NCBI GenBank assembly: GCA_027322375.1
Contig: DAHVRS010000529.1
Location: forward strand, 1 to 7,719
Reading direction: 5' to 3'
Origin: Brachybacterium sp.
Lineage (GTDB): Bacteria; Actinomycetota; Actinomycetes; Actinomycetales; Dermabacteraceae
DNA: 7,719 nt
This document shows positions 1 to 6,458 of this stretch, in pieces; position 1 is the stretch's first letter; every line of letters begins with the position of its first letter. Under the pieces are notes generated by a model that saw nothing but the letters and a program-made list of their open reading frames with translations, did no database searches and was not told the DNA's origin. The translations under genes and the position numbers were made by a program.

Positions 1-605
1 AGGTTGTACCAGAGCAGCAGCTGCACCAGCAGCGGCGTGGAGCGGAAGATCCAGGAGAACGTCCAGCTCACCCCCGAGATCAGGGTCGAGGGGGACAGGC
101 GCATGAGCGCGAGGACCAGGCCCAGCCCGAAGCCGAGGGCGCCGGCGACGACGGTGAGCTTCAGCGTCTCCAGCAATCCGCGGATGATCGATTCGGCGAA
201 GAACCACTGCGCGACCACGCCCCACTCCCAGCGCGGGTTGGTCACGAAGGACCACACCACCGCGGCGGCGAGCAGGCCCACGGCGAGCGCGAGGACGATC
301 CGGCCGGGGTGACGGGCGGGGACGATGCGCAGGGAGCCGAGGTCGGCGTCGCTGAGCGCGGCGATGCCGTCGGCGCTGGTCTCGTCGGTGCGTGTCCCGT
401 CGGCTGCGAACCCACTGGCTGCAGCCCCAGTGGCCGACATCGTGGAGGCGGGTGCGCCGGTGGCCGATCCGTCGGCCGCGCGCTCGCCGAGGAGGGTCTG
501 CGCCGTGGGGTCCCCGTCGTCGGGGCACGACATGCCGACGGTCCCCGAGGTGCCGGGCACCGCAGGGCGGCGGGCGGTGTCGTGGGCGACGGCGGTATGA
601 GTCAT
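1..605 (-). CDS. Polar amino-acid ABC transporter permease (3' end off window)
   Basis: Reading from ATG at 605, 201 complete codons run open to the window edge. This is a HisM/GlnP-type inner-membrane permease, which pairs with an ATP-binding subunit and a solute-binding protein to import amino acids. A first membrane helix spans about residues 102-120. The conserved permease core follows: GLLETLKLTVVAG near 143-155 and the family hallmark FRSTPLLVQLLLWY at 187-200. The start is supported by GGAAGG (612-617) six bases before the ATG. The first 100 or so residues are hydrophilic. Residues 88-125 (around IVPARHPGR and TNPRWEWG) resemble the usual N-terminus of actinobacterial members, so residues 1-85, rich in Ala, Thr, Asp and Gly, look like an extension. 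Part of it is a tandem repeat. It is divergent from the flavoprotein gene. The transporter's other genes presumably lie off the left edge. The substrate cannot be named. Confidence 0.87.
   Translation of the reverse strand, partial: MTHTAVAHDTARRPAVPGTSGTVGMSCPDDGDPTAQTLLGERAADGSATGAPASTMSATGAAASGFAADGTRTDETSADGIAALSDADLGSLRIVPARHPGRIVLALAVGLLAAAVVWSFVTNPRWEWGVVAQWFFAESIIRGLLETLKLTVVAGALGFGLGLVLALMRLSPSTLISGVSWTFSWIFRSTPLLVQLLLWYN
360..434 (-). repeat. Five-unit imperfect 15-bp tandem repeat inside the permease N-terminus
   Basis: On the minus strand, units start at 434, 419, 404, 389 and 374. Each begins with a variant of GCCGACGG (GCCACTGG, GCCAGTGG, GCCGACGG, ACCGACGA, GCCGACGG). They are in frame and give pentapeptides such as ASGFA, ADGTR and ADGIA at residues 58-82. 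A further GCCGACGG lies at 469-476. The unit resembles the arrays at 1380 and 6650. The segment CCACTGG(412-418)/CCAGTGG(427-433) is also a short inverted repeat. Confidence 0.75.
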
Positions 606-611
606 GGCGTG

Positions 612-626
612 CCTTCCGTGACGGAA
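612..626 (-). promoter_or_regulatory. Permease ribosome-binding site with overlapping inverted repeat
   Basis: The minus strand reads GGAAGG (617-612), then six bases, then the permease ATG (605). The overlapping stretch TTCCG-TGA-CGGAA (614-626) is a 5-3-5 inverted repeat. It could be an operator or an RNA stem that occludes the ribosome-binding site. The spacing supports the chosen start. A regulatory role for the palindrome is inference. Confidence 0.5.
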
Positions 627-663
627 CGTGAACCGAGGGGCGGTCGAGGCTTGCGAGCACCGA

Positions 664-692
664 CGCTATAAGTGACTCTAATGGAGATGCAA
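664..692. promoter_or_regulatory. AT-rich divergent promoter island
   Basis: This is the only AT-rich patch between the divergent genes. On the minus strand TTGCAT (692-687) lies 16 bases from TATAGC (670-665), a weak candidate promoter for the permease. On the plus strand TATAAG (667-672) is a possible -10 for the flavoprotein gene, but no convincing -35 lies at the right distance. The location is well supported, the exact boxes are not. Confidence 0.4.
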
Positions 693-693
693 G

Positions 694-714
694 GTGACGA
701 CTATGACTCGTCAC
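694..714. promoter_or_regulatory. Operator-like inverted repeat GTGACGA-N7-TCGTCAC
   Basis: Perfect 7-bp arms at 694-700 and 708-714 are separated by seven bases, giving a 21-bp dyad typical in size of a dimeric regulator's site. It sits between the divergent permease and flavoprotein starts, just downstream of the plus-strand TATAAG and just beyond the minus-strand TTGCAT. It is therefore placed to control both genes. The regulator is not encoded in this window. Confidence 0.55.
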
Positions 715-769
715 GATGCGACACACAGGCTGGTCGACCCCGACTCGCCTCGTCCACGACCCCGTCCCA

Positions 770-776
770 GAAGGGA
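770..776 (+). promoter_or_regulatory. Ribosome-binding site that decides the flavoprotein start
   Basis: GAAGGGA (770-776) lies nine bases before the ATG at 786. The frame is open further upstream to a GTG at 672, but that codon overlaps the TATAAG box, has no Shine-Dalgarno sequence, and would run translation through the operator palindrome. The start at 786 is preferred. Confidence 0.6.
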
Positions 777-785
777 TCCGCACGG

Positions 786-3494
786 ATGAACCCCCGGCAC
801 AGCGCACCCCCCGCCCCCGTCGCCTTCCCCGCGACCGGCATGGCCGGGCACACCTGCGCCCGTGCACCGGAAGCAGTCCGACTCGTCCTCGTGGGCGGCG
901 GGCCACGGGCGATCGGCGTGCTCGAGCGCCTCGCCGCCTCCGCCGCCGAGCCCGGCGCCGCCGCGCAGCTCGACGCCGCGCCTCTGCACATCGACCTCGT
1001 GGATCCGCACATGCCCGGCGCCGGCCGCATCTGGCGCGCCGAGGAGAGCCCGCTGCTGCTCATGAACTCCCGCGCCGAAGACGTCTCGATCTTCACCGAC
1101 GAGACCGTGGCCTGCGCGGGCCCCGTGGTCGCCGGCCCCTCGCTCGCCGAATGGGCGGACGGGATCCGCCGCGGCGAGATCACCGCACCCACCACCGGCA
1201 CCGCGCGCCTTGCCGAGATCCACGCGCTGGGCCCCACCGACTTCGCCTCCCGCCGCGTCCAGGCGCTGTACCTCGAATGGTTCTTCGGCCAGGTCCTGGC
1301 GGCCCTGCCCGCGACCGTCTCGCTCACCGTGCACCGCACCACCGCCACCGCGGTGCGCCCGGTGGGTGAGGGAGCTGCGGCCGACGGGGATTCTGCGGCC
1401 GACGGGCTTTTCGCGGCCGACGGGGATGCCGGCACCGATGGGGGCGCGTTCGCCGCGCTCACCGCTGCCTCCGCGGCCCCGCGCTGGCGGGTCGAGCTCG
1501 AGGACCGCGCCCCGCTCGAGGCCCATCTCCTCCTGCTCGCCGCCGGGCACACCGACTCCCGCCCCACCGGCGCCCGACACCGCCTCGCCGCCTTTGCACG
1601 CCGGCACGCTGCGACGTACATCGCCCCCGGCCAGGCCGGTGACCTGCCGCTAGAGCAGCTCGCCCCCGGCGAGGACGTGATCGTGCGCGGCATGGGGCTC
1701 GGCTTCATCGACGTGATGGCTCTGCTCACCGAGGGACGCGGCGGCAGCTTCACCCCCGACCCACGTCCGGGCGAGCCCGGCCGTCTGCACTACCTGCCCT
1801 CCGGGCGCGAGCCGCGGCTCTGGGTCGGCTCCCGCCGCGGCGTGCCCTACCACTCGAAGGTCACCGACGAGGGCGCGCCCGCCGGGCTCACGGCTCTCGC
1901 GCATGTCACCGCCGAGGCGCTGCGGGCCCGCGAGGACGAGGACGGCCGGCTCGACTTCCACACCGACGTCCTCCCGCTCATCGCCGCCGAGATCCACCAC
2001 CAGGTCCCCGGCGCTCCCGCCCCCGCCCCGGGCGATGCGCCGCTGGCCTGGCTCGACGACCCGCTGTCCTGGCTCTCCGGCGACGCCCACCCGCAGGTCA
2101 CGCGCGACGCGGTGGTCCGCCACATCACCCACGACCTCCGCTCCCGCACTCGCGGGGACCTCACCCCCGCGCGCGCTCTGTTCCAGCTGCTGCTGCGCCT
2201 GCACGGCACGCTCGTGGACCTCCTGCCGCCCGAGCGCCTGCGCGGCGGCGCCGACGGCGGCTACCCGCGCCGCTGGCACTCGCTGTTCAGCTTCATCGCC
2301 TCCGGCCCGCCGCCCCACCGGCTCGAGCAGCTCCTCGCCCTCGAACGCGCCGGTCTCGTGCACTTCCTCGGCCCGCGCCTGCGGCTCACGGCCGACGAGG
2401 CCGCAGGCACCTTCACCGCTCGCGGCGCCGCCGGTGTGCACGTCACCGCGGGTGCCCTGATCGACGCCTTCCTGCCCGAGCCCGCGCTCGCCGAGTCCAC
2501 GAACCCGCTGCTGCGCGAGCTCGTCACCGGTGGCGAGGCGGCCGTGGGGCGGGAGTCAGTGTCCTCGCCCGGCACCCTGGATGTCGATGAGCGCTCGCGG
2601 GTCCTCGGGCCCGACGGGTCGGTGCGGTCCGGGCTCTGGGCAATCGGTGCCTGGACCTCGGAGCTGCCGCTCGGCGCCTTCGCCCGGCCGCGCACGAACG
2701 CGCCCTGCCATCGCCGGAACGACGCCGTGGCCCGCGACCTGCTCGCCGCCGCGGCCCGGATCGGGGATGCCCGGCGAGAGGTGACAGCGGTGACGCCCGA
2801 GGCGTCGACGCTGAATTCTGCGACCGCAGGTCTCCTGCCCCGCGCCCGGCGCCTCGGCGTGCTCGGCCCGGGCAAGATCGGCAGCGCACTCACCCGCGCC
2901 GCCCTGCGCCGCGGCCTCGAAGTCTCGGTCACCGGCCGCTCACCGGCACGGACGCTCGCCGCCCGCCTGCCCGGAGCGTCCCCTGTGGGGCTCTCCGAGC
3001 TGGTCGCGACCAGCGAGGTCCTGGCACTGACGATCCCGCTGCACGTCGCTCTCGGGCTCGACCCCGCCGCGCTGCAGGGTGCCGTGGTCGTCGATGCGAC
3101 GAACCCCTGGGGAGAGGCCGACGATTCCGCGATCGCGCAGGCCCGCCACGATCTCGGCGACCTCGCCGGTGCGCTGTCCACGAGCGAGCTGCTCGCCGCG
3201 CGCCTGCCCGGCGTGCACGTGGTGAAGACCTTCAACCACATCGGGTACCACGACGTGGAGGACCACGGCCGCGAGGAGGGCGACCCTGCACGTCGGGCTC
3301 TCGCCGTCGCCGCGGACGACTCCCGCGCCGCGGACCGGGTCGCGACCCTGCTGCACCGCCTGGGCTTCGAGCCCGTGCTCCTCGGCGACCTCGCCGCGGG
3401 CCGTGACCTCGAGCCCGGCCGGCCGCTGTTCACCGGCTGGACCACTGCCGCCGAGCTCGACCACCGCCGCACCGCCCAGCTCCCCGCCGCCTGA
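786..3494 (+). CDS. Two-domain oxidoreductase: FAD/NAD(P)-binding protein fused to F420-reductase-like NADP domain
   Basis: 902 residues from the preferred ATG. The N-terminal part, about residues 30-655, is an FAD/NAD(P)-binding domain (NAD_binding_9 type). It has a dinucleotide-binding GGGPRAIG at 37-44, a second glycine motif GMGLGFID at 302-309 followed by LTEGRGG, and the segment LWVGSRRGVPYHSK. It closes with GLWAIGAWTSELPLGA. After a 30-residue linker comes a second Rossmann fold, about 688-895: GPGKIG at 694-699, GRS at 717-719 after the second strand (suited to the NADP 2'-phosphate), and KTFNHIG from 814. This second part resembles NADPH:F420 reductases and similar small NADP oxidoreductases. 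Residues 199-222 are a hexapeptide repeat in a loop between strands. No signal peptide or membrane helix is seen, so it is likely cytosolic. Divergent pairing with an amino-acid importer suggests oxidation or reduction of the imported compound. The reaction is unknown. Confidence 0.85.
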   Translation: MNPRHSAPPAPVAFPATGMAGHTCARAPEAVRLVLVGGGPRAIGVLERLAASAAEPGAAAQLDAAPLHIDLVDPHMPGAGRIWRAEESPLLLMNSRAEDVSIFTDETVACAGPVVAGPSLAEWADGIRRGEITAPTTGTARLAEIHALGPTDFASRRVQALYLEWFFGQVLAALPATVSLTVHRTTATAVRPVGEGAAADGDSAADGLFAADGDAGTDGGAFAALTAASAAPRWRVELEDRAPLEAHLLLLAAGHTDSRPTGARHRLAAFARRHAATYIAPGQAGDLPLEQLAPGEDVIVRGMGLGFIDVMALLTEGRGGSFTPDPRPGEPGRLHYLPSGREPRLWVGSRRGVPYHSKVTDEGAPAGLTALAHVTAEALRAREDEDGRLDFHTDVLPLIAAEIHHQVPGAPAPAPGDAPLAWLDDPLSWLSGDAHPQVTRDAVVRHITHDLRSRTRGDLTPARALFQLLLRLHGTLVDLLPPERLRGGADGGYPRRWHSLFSFIASGPPPHRLEQLLALERAGLVHFLGPRLRLTADEAAGTFTARGAAGVHVTAGALIDAFLPEPALAESTNPLLRELVTGGEAAVGRESVSSPGTLDVDERSRVLGPDGSVRSGLWAIGAWTSELPLGAFARPRTNAPCHRRNDAVARDLLAAAARIGDARREVTAVTPEASTLNSATAGLLPRARRLGVLGPGKIGSALTRAALRRGLEVSVTGRSPARTLAARLPGASPVGLSELVATSEVLALTIPLHVALGLDPAALQGAVVVDATNPWGEADDSAIAQARHDLGDLAGALSTSELLAARLPGVHVVKTFNHIGYHDVEDHGREEGDPARRALAVAADDSRAADRVATLLHRLGFEPVLLGDLAAGRDLEPGRPLFTGWTTAAELDHRRTAQLPAA
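1380..1451 (+). repeat. Four-unit 18-bp tandem repeat inside the flavoprotein gene
   Basis: Units start at 1380, 1398, 1416 and 1434. The first three begin with exact GCCGACGGG, the fourth with ACCGATGGG. The period is exactly 18 bp and in frame, giving ADGDSA, ADGLFA, ADGDAG and TDGGAF at residues 199-222. The block lies between two predicted beta-strand segments of the FAD domain, where length change would be tolerated. Confidence 0.9.
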
Positions 3495-3556
3495 CCGGGC
3501 GCCCACCCGCGCTCCTCGCCTCGCGCTGACCTCCTCCCGGTGGGCCCGCTGGCCCG

Positions 3557-3617
3557 ACCAAGACGTGGCGTCCTGCTGGAATGACCGCCTCTTTCCAGCG
3601 GCGCGCCACGTCTCGGT
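3557..3617. terminator. Long hairpin after the flavoprotein gene
   Basis: AGACGTGGCG (3561-3570) pairs perfectly with CGCCACGTCT (3604-3613). Across one mismatch the stem extends outward by three pairs (3557-3559 with 3615-3617). Inside, GCTGGAA (3575-3581) pairs with TTCCAGC (3593-3599), leaving an 11-base loop. It starts 62 bases after the stop at 3494. No U-tract follows, so it may be a factor-assisted or actinobacterial-type terminator, or a dispersed palindromic element. Confidence 0.6.
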
Positions 3618-3665
3618 GTTGGGGAGGCTGGGGCGTCGGCGGTGCGTTCGACGGGGCGCACGACT

Positions 3666-3717
3666 TTTGTCGCGCTACGACCGATGCGGTGGCCGGTATC
3701 GGTCGTAGCGCGACAAA
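3666..3717. terminator. Perfect 20-bp inverted repeat after the SulP gene
   Basis: The arms at 3666-3685 and 3698-3717 are exact reverse complements over 20 bases (TTTGTCGCG at the outer end, CCGAT at the inner) around a 12-base loop. It lies 52 bases beyond the SulP stop on the minus strand. Both strands read it equally and no U-run follows either arm. With the preceding hairpin it probably insulates the convergent genes. A non-autonomous mobile or repetitive palindrome is the alternative. Confidence 0.65.
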
Positions 3718-3769
3718 TCTCGCCCGGGCGACTCGGCGCGTGGTGTGGGAGGGGACAGCGGCCGACGCG

Positions 3770-5500
3770 TCAGGCCTGGGCGGGGCGGCGGGCGCGTTCG
3801 ACGTGGGAGCGGGCGTGCTCGAGCGCGCCCTCGAAGTCCATGAAGAGGTGCTTGTGGTGGCGCAGCGCGGCGAGCACCCCGACCCGGTGGAAGAGGTCGC
3901 TGTGGGTGTCCTGCACGCCCTTGATCAGCACGGTCACGCCGCGCCGCTCGAGGCCGCGCACGATCTCGGCGAGGACCTGGGCGCCGCTGGCATCGACCCG
4001 TTCGAGCCGGGCGAGGCGCAGGATCACGACCGTCGGCCGTCCCACGGCCATGACGGTCTCGAAGACCCGGTCGGAGGAGACGAAGAAGAGCGGGCCGCGG
4101 AAGGTGACCGCGACGATCGCGTCGTCGTACTCGCTCGGTGCGTCGGCCTCGATCCGCTCGAGGCCCACGCCCGTGGAGCGGGAGGCGGCGCGCAGAGCGA
4201 CGATCGCGGCGAGGACCACCCCGATGAGCACCGCCCAGATGAGGTCGAAGGAGACCGTGATCAGTGCGGTCACCGCGAAGATCCACGCGTCGGAGCGGGT
4301 GGAGGTCATGATCGAGCGGGCCACGCGGACGTTCACCATCCGGATCGCGGTCATGAACAGCACGCCCGCGAGTGCGGCCAGCGGGATCATCCCGACGGGA
4401 CCGGAGGCGACGTAGACCACCGCGAGCAGCACCAGGGCGTGCATGATCGAGGCCGCACGGGTGCGGGCCCCGGCGCGGATCGACACCGAGGTGCGGGCGA
4501 TCGCGCCGGTCGCGGGCATGCCGCCGAACAGGGAGGCGCCGATCGAGGCGATGCCCTGGCCCACGAGCTCCCGGTCGGGGTCGAAGGCGCCGGTGTCCGC
4601 CATGGAGCCGGCCACGCGCGCCGAGAGCAGCGATTCGATCGCCGCGAGTGCCGCGACGGTCGCCGCCGCAGGCAGCAGCACCCCGAGCATCTCCGGGTCG
4701 ATGACCGGCAGGGACGGCGCCGGGATCGAGGCGGGGATCGTCCCGATGGTCGCCAGCGGCGTCGGCAGCAGCCAGGCGAGCACCGCGACCACGGCGATCC
4801 CGATCAGCGAGCCGGGGATCGAGGGGTGGATCCGCGGGGCGATCACCATCACCGCAGCGACGATCAGCGCCGCACTGATCGCCCACACGAGGTGTGCGGC
4901 GTCCGCGTGGGCGAGCGACTGCACCGCCGCGATCAGCGCGTTCGTGCTCAGCTCACCGGGCTCGGCGGGGGTCGCGGTGGTGATCTGCGGGATCTGCTGC
5001 AGGAAGATGATGCAGGCGATGCCGAGGGTGAATCCCTCGATCACGGGCCAGGGGATGATCGAGACGACCTTCCCGAGTCTGAGCAACCCGGTGACCGTGA
5101 CCATGAGCCCGGCGAGCAGCGTGACGGCGATGATCGCCTCCGCGCCGTAGTTCGCGACGATCGGCAGGAGCACCACGACCATCGCGCCGGTCGGACCGGA
5201 GACCTGCACGTTCGAGCCGCCGAACACGGCCGCGAGCAGTCCCGCGATGATCGCGGTGACCAGGCCCTGCTCGGCGGTGAGTCCGGAGCTGACGCCGAAG
5301 CCGAGCGCGAGCGGAAGGGCGACGATGCCCACGGTGACGCCGGCGACGAGGTCCTGCCGCCAGGTCCTCGGCAGGAGGCGGTAGTCCTCGCGCGCAGGCC
5401 ACAGGGTGCGGGAGCGGGAGACGGACGCGCGGAGGCGCGCTCCGAGCGTCGGCGCCTCGGTGCGAACGGCCGACGGGGGAGTGGTGGGGCTGGTGCTCAT
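3770..5500 (-). CDS. SulP family inorganic anion transporter with C-terminal STAS domain
   Basis: 576 residues, normal for the family, which imports sulfate, bicarbonate or other anions across the inner membrane, usually by proton or sodium symport. A hydrophilic start (1-48) is followed by the membrane domain to about residue 436. It contains ALPLALGFGVSSG (61-73), SGPTGAMVVV (101-110), EGFTLGIACIIFLQQIP (155-171) and the SulP signature region AIESLLSARVAGSMADTG (287-304) leading into GGMPATGAIARTS (326-338). The cytoplasmic STAS domain spans about 455-565, with RVDASG at 501-506 at the usual anti-sigma-antagonist-like loop. The ATG at 5500 overlaps the stop of the upstream ArsR gene as ATGA, and AGGGGGG (5514-5508) lies seven bases before it, so the two are translationally coupled. 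Sequence alone does not tell sulfate from bicarbonate. No carbonic anhydrase or sulfate-assimilation gene lies nearby. Confidence 0.95.
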   Translation of the reverse strand: MSTSPTTPPSAVRTEAPTLGARLRASVSRSRTLWPAREDYRLLPRTWRQDLVAGVTVGIVALPLALGFGVSSGLTAEQGLVTAIIAGLLAAVFGGSNVQVSGPTGAMVVVLLPIVANYGAEAIIAVTLLAGLMVTVTGLLRLGKVVSIIPWPVIEGFTLGIACIIFLQQIPQITTATPAEPGELSTNALIAAVQSLAHADAAHLVWAISAALIVAAVMVIAPRIHPSIPGSLIGIAVVAVLAWLLPTPLATIGTIPASIPAPSLPVIDPEMLGVLLPAAATVAALAAIESLLSARVAGSMADTGAFDPDRELVGQGIASIGASLFGGMPATGAIARTSVSIRAGARTRAASIMHALVLLAVVYVASGPVGMIPLAALAGVLFMTAIRMVNVRVARSIMTSTRSDAWIFAVTALITVSFDLIWAVLIGVVLAAIVALRAASRSTGVGLERIEADAPSEYDDAIVAVTFRGPLFFVSSDRVFETVMAVGRPTVVILRLARLERVDASGAQVLAEIVRGLERRGVTVLIKGVQDTHSDLFHRVGVLAALRHHKHLFMDFEGALEHARSHVERARRPAQA

Positions 5501-5865
5501 CCGTCGGCCCCCCTGATCTCGGGCAGGCCCTGCGCAGCGCTGAGCAGGTCGGTGTCTTGGCTGAGCAGGGTCAGCAGCAGTGCGCGGGCGACGGCGAGCA
5601 GCTCGCGGATGCGTGGATCGGCGAGGCGGTAGAAGACGTGGCTGCCGCGGCGCTCGGAGATCACCAGGTGGTGGCGGCGCAGCACGGACAGGTGCTGGGA
5701 GAGGTGGGAGGCTTCGAGCTCGATCTCGGCCTGGAGGGCGGAGACGGTGAGCTCCTCGGTGTCGCTGAGCAGCTCGAGGAGGCGGATGCGGACGGGATGC
5801 GCGAGGCCCTTGAAGAGGTTCGCCTTCACCTCGTACAGGGGGCGCCGAGACTGGGATAGTGACAT
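5497..5865 (-). CDS. ArsR/SmtB-type winged-helix repressor, cysteine-free
   Basis: 122 residues, typical of the family. The winged helix covers about 12-85: KGLAHPVRIRLLELLSD (19-35), recognition helix region ASHLSQHLSVLRRHHLV (52-68) and wing RRGSHVFYRLAD (72-83). The metal-sensing ELCVCDL motif of classical ArsR is replaced by ELTVSALQ at 38-45. The whole protein has no cysteine and no histidine pair in the last helix, so arsenite, cadmium or sulfide sensing by the usual thiol chemistry is unlikely. It is the first gene of an operon with the SulP transporter, overlapping it by four bases. It probably represses its own promoter, where a palindrome covers the start codon. I infer that its ligand relates to the transported anion or its metabolism. 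No Shine-Dalgarno precedes the ATG, consistent with leaderless translation. Confidence 0.93.
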   Translation of the reverse strand: MSLSQSRRPLYEVKANLFKGLAHPVRIRLLELLSDTEELTVSALQAEIELEASHLSQHLSVLRRHHLVISERRGSHVFYRLADPRIRELLAVARALLLTLLSQDTDLLSAAQGLPEIRGADG

Positions 5866-5903
5866 GATGGAATCATCATATTGACTATGGCCAGGGAAGT
5901 CAC
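5864..5903 (-). promoter_or_regulatory. arsR-sulP promoter and overlapping operator, probably leaderless
   Basis: On the minus strand GTGACT (5903-5898) is a -35-like box, followed by a 17-base spacer and TATGAT (5880-5875), five of six matches to the -10 consensus. Transcription would start within about three bases of the ATG at 5865. The perfect inverted repeat ATGATG-N4-CATCAT (5864-5879) covers the -10 and the start codon, where a dimeric repressor would block RNA polymerase directly. Confidence 0.65.
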
Positions 5904-5970
5904 GAGTCTGTGGGGCGGTCGACGTGCGCGCAGCGCCCGTCGGCCGCCGTGCGGTCGAGCGTCGTGAGGC
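5866..5970. other. Spacer between DUF4383 gene and arsR operon
   Basis: It contains the arsR promoter at its left end. The rest (5904-5970) is GC-rich, with one CCGTCGGC octamer at 5937-5944. I could not find a convincing terminator for the DUF4383 gene. Confidence 0.5.
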
Positions 5971-6441
5971 TCAGGCGTGCCGGAGCGAGGTCCTCGAGCT
6001 GGTCGAGGGCTCGGCGGGCAGGAACGACAGCCCCACCATCACAGCCGCGAGGACCAGATAGGCCCAGGTGTCGAGCGCATTCAGCGGGACGAAGTTCGCC
6101 ATCGCTCCCGGGGCCACGAGCAGGCCGAACACCCACAGCACTGCGCAGACCACTGCCGCGCCGCGCAGGTAGGTGCGTGCCGAGCCGGTGTGGCGCGAGA
6201 GCGCGAAGCCGGCCAGGCCCAGGAGGATATGGACCAGGTTGTGCAGCACGGAGACCTGGAAGATGCCCAGCACCATCGCGCCGGAGCCGTAGCCCATCGC
6301 GATCTCGTTCATGTGCAGGGTCAGGGTGGGCACGACGCCTGCGAAACCGATGACCAGGAAGAAGATCCCGGCGCCGATCGCTCCCCAGCGCACCGGGGAG
6401 AGCAGGGGGTCCGCGTCCGCTCGGGTCAGGGGCTGATCCAC
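5971..6441 (-). CDS. DUF4383 family four-helix membrane protein
   Basis: 156 residues with four predicted membrane helices near 18-38, 60-81, 92-112 and 124-141. The diagnostic part is FQVSVLHNLVHILLGLAGF at 61-79, the His-Asn/His signature at the start of helix 2 seen in DUF4383 proteins. No function is established for the family, which is widespread in actinobacteria, often near stress or envelope genes. The only in-frame start is GTG at 6441. It has no Shine-Dalgarno, and no upstream ATG, GTG or TTG lies in frame back to at least 6471. A strong GGAGGGA instead serves an ATG at 6458 in another frame. Expression may depend on that upstream ORF, or the read may carry an indel. The C-terminal 15 residues are polar and probably cytoplasmic. 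Confidence 0.88.
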   Translation of the reverse strand: MDQPLTRADADPLLSPVRWGAIGAGIFFLVIGFAGVVPTLTLHMNEIAMGYGSGAMVLGIFQVSVLHNLVHILLGLAGFALSRHTGSARTYLRGAAVVCAVLWVFGLLVAPGAMANFVPLNALDTWAYLVLAAVMVGLSFLPAEPSTSSRTSLRHA

Positions 6442-6458
6442 GGGCCGTCGATGAACAT
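6426..6458 (-). CDS. Ten-codon upstream ORF overlapping the DUF4383 start
   Basis: ATG at 6458 has GGAGGGA (6471-6465) six bases upstream, the best ribosome-binding site near this gene. It encodes MFIDGPWISP and stops with TGA (6428-6426), 13 bases inside the DUF4383 reading frame. It could be a leader ORF that recruits ribosomes to the GTG at 6441 by termination and re-initiation. Alternatively it is the true start, joined to the DUF4383 frame in a copy without an indel. Confidence 0.35.
   Translation of the reverse strand: MFIDGPWISP

Larger units (their letters stand above)
3495..3769. other. Non-coding gap between convergent genes
   Basis: I see no gene in these 275 bases. Besides the two hairpins listed separately, GCCCACC (3501-3507) can pair with GGTGGGC (3539-3545) just after the flavoprotein stop, though the loop is 31 bases. 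The open frames crossing this stretch are continuations of antisense shadows. Confidence 0.6.

Noticed and set aside
309..671. Small plus-strand frames near the left end
   Set aside because: They are antisense to the permease N-terminus, which has a good ribosome-binding site and family motifs.
672..785. N-terminal extension of the flavoprotein from GTG at 672
   Set aside because: It overlaps the TATAAG box and the operator dyad, has no ribosome-binding site, and is not like the family N-terminus. ATG 786 with GAAGGGA is better.
701..1753. 350-residue minus-strand open frame under the flavoprotein start
   Set aside because: Low-complexity Ser/Ala/Arg composition and no motif, while the opposite frame has clear Rossmann motifs.
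2261..3661. 466-residue minus-strand open frame
   Set aside because: Antisense shadow of the flavoprotein gene, rich in Arg, Ser and Ala, crossing the hairpin gap, with no domain.
3581..5632. 683-residue plus-strand open frame
   Set aside because: It is antisense to the SulP and ArsR genes. Its composition is dominated by Asp, Arg, Gly and His with no recognisable motif, as expected from GC-rich antisense frames.
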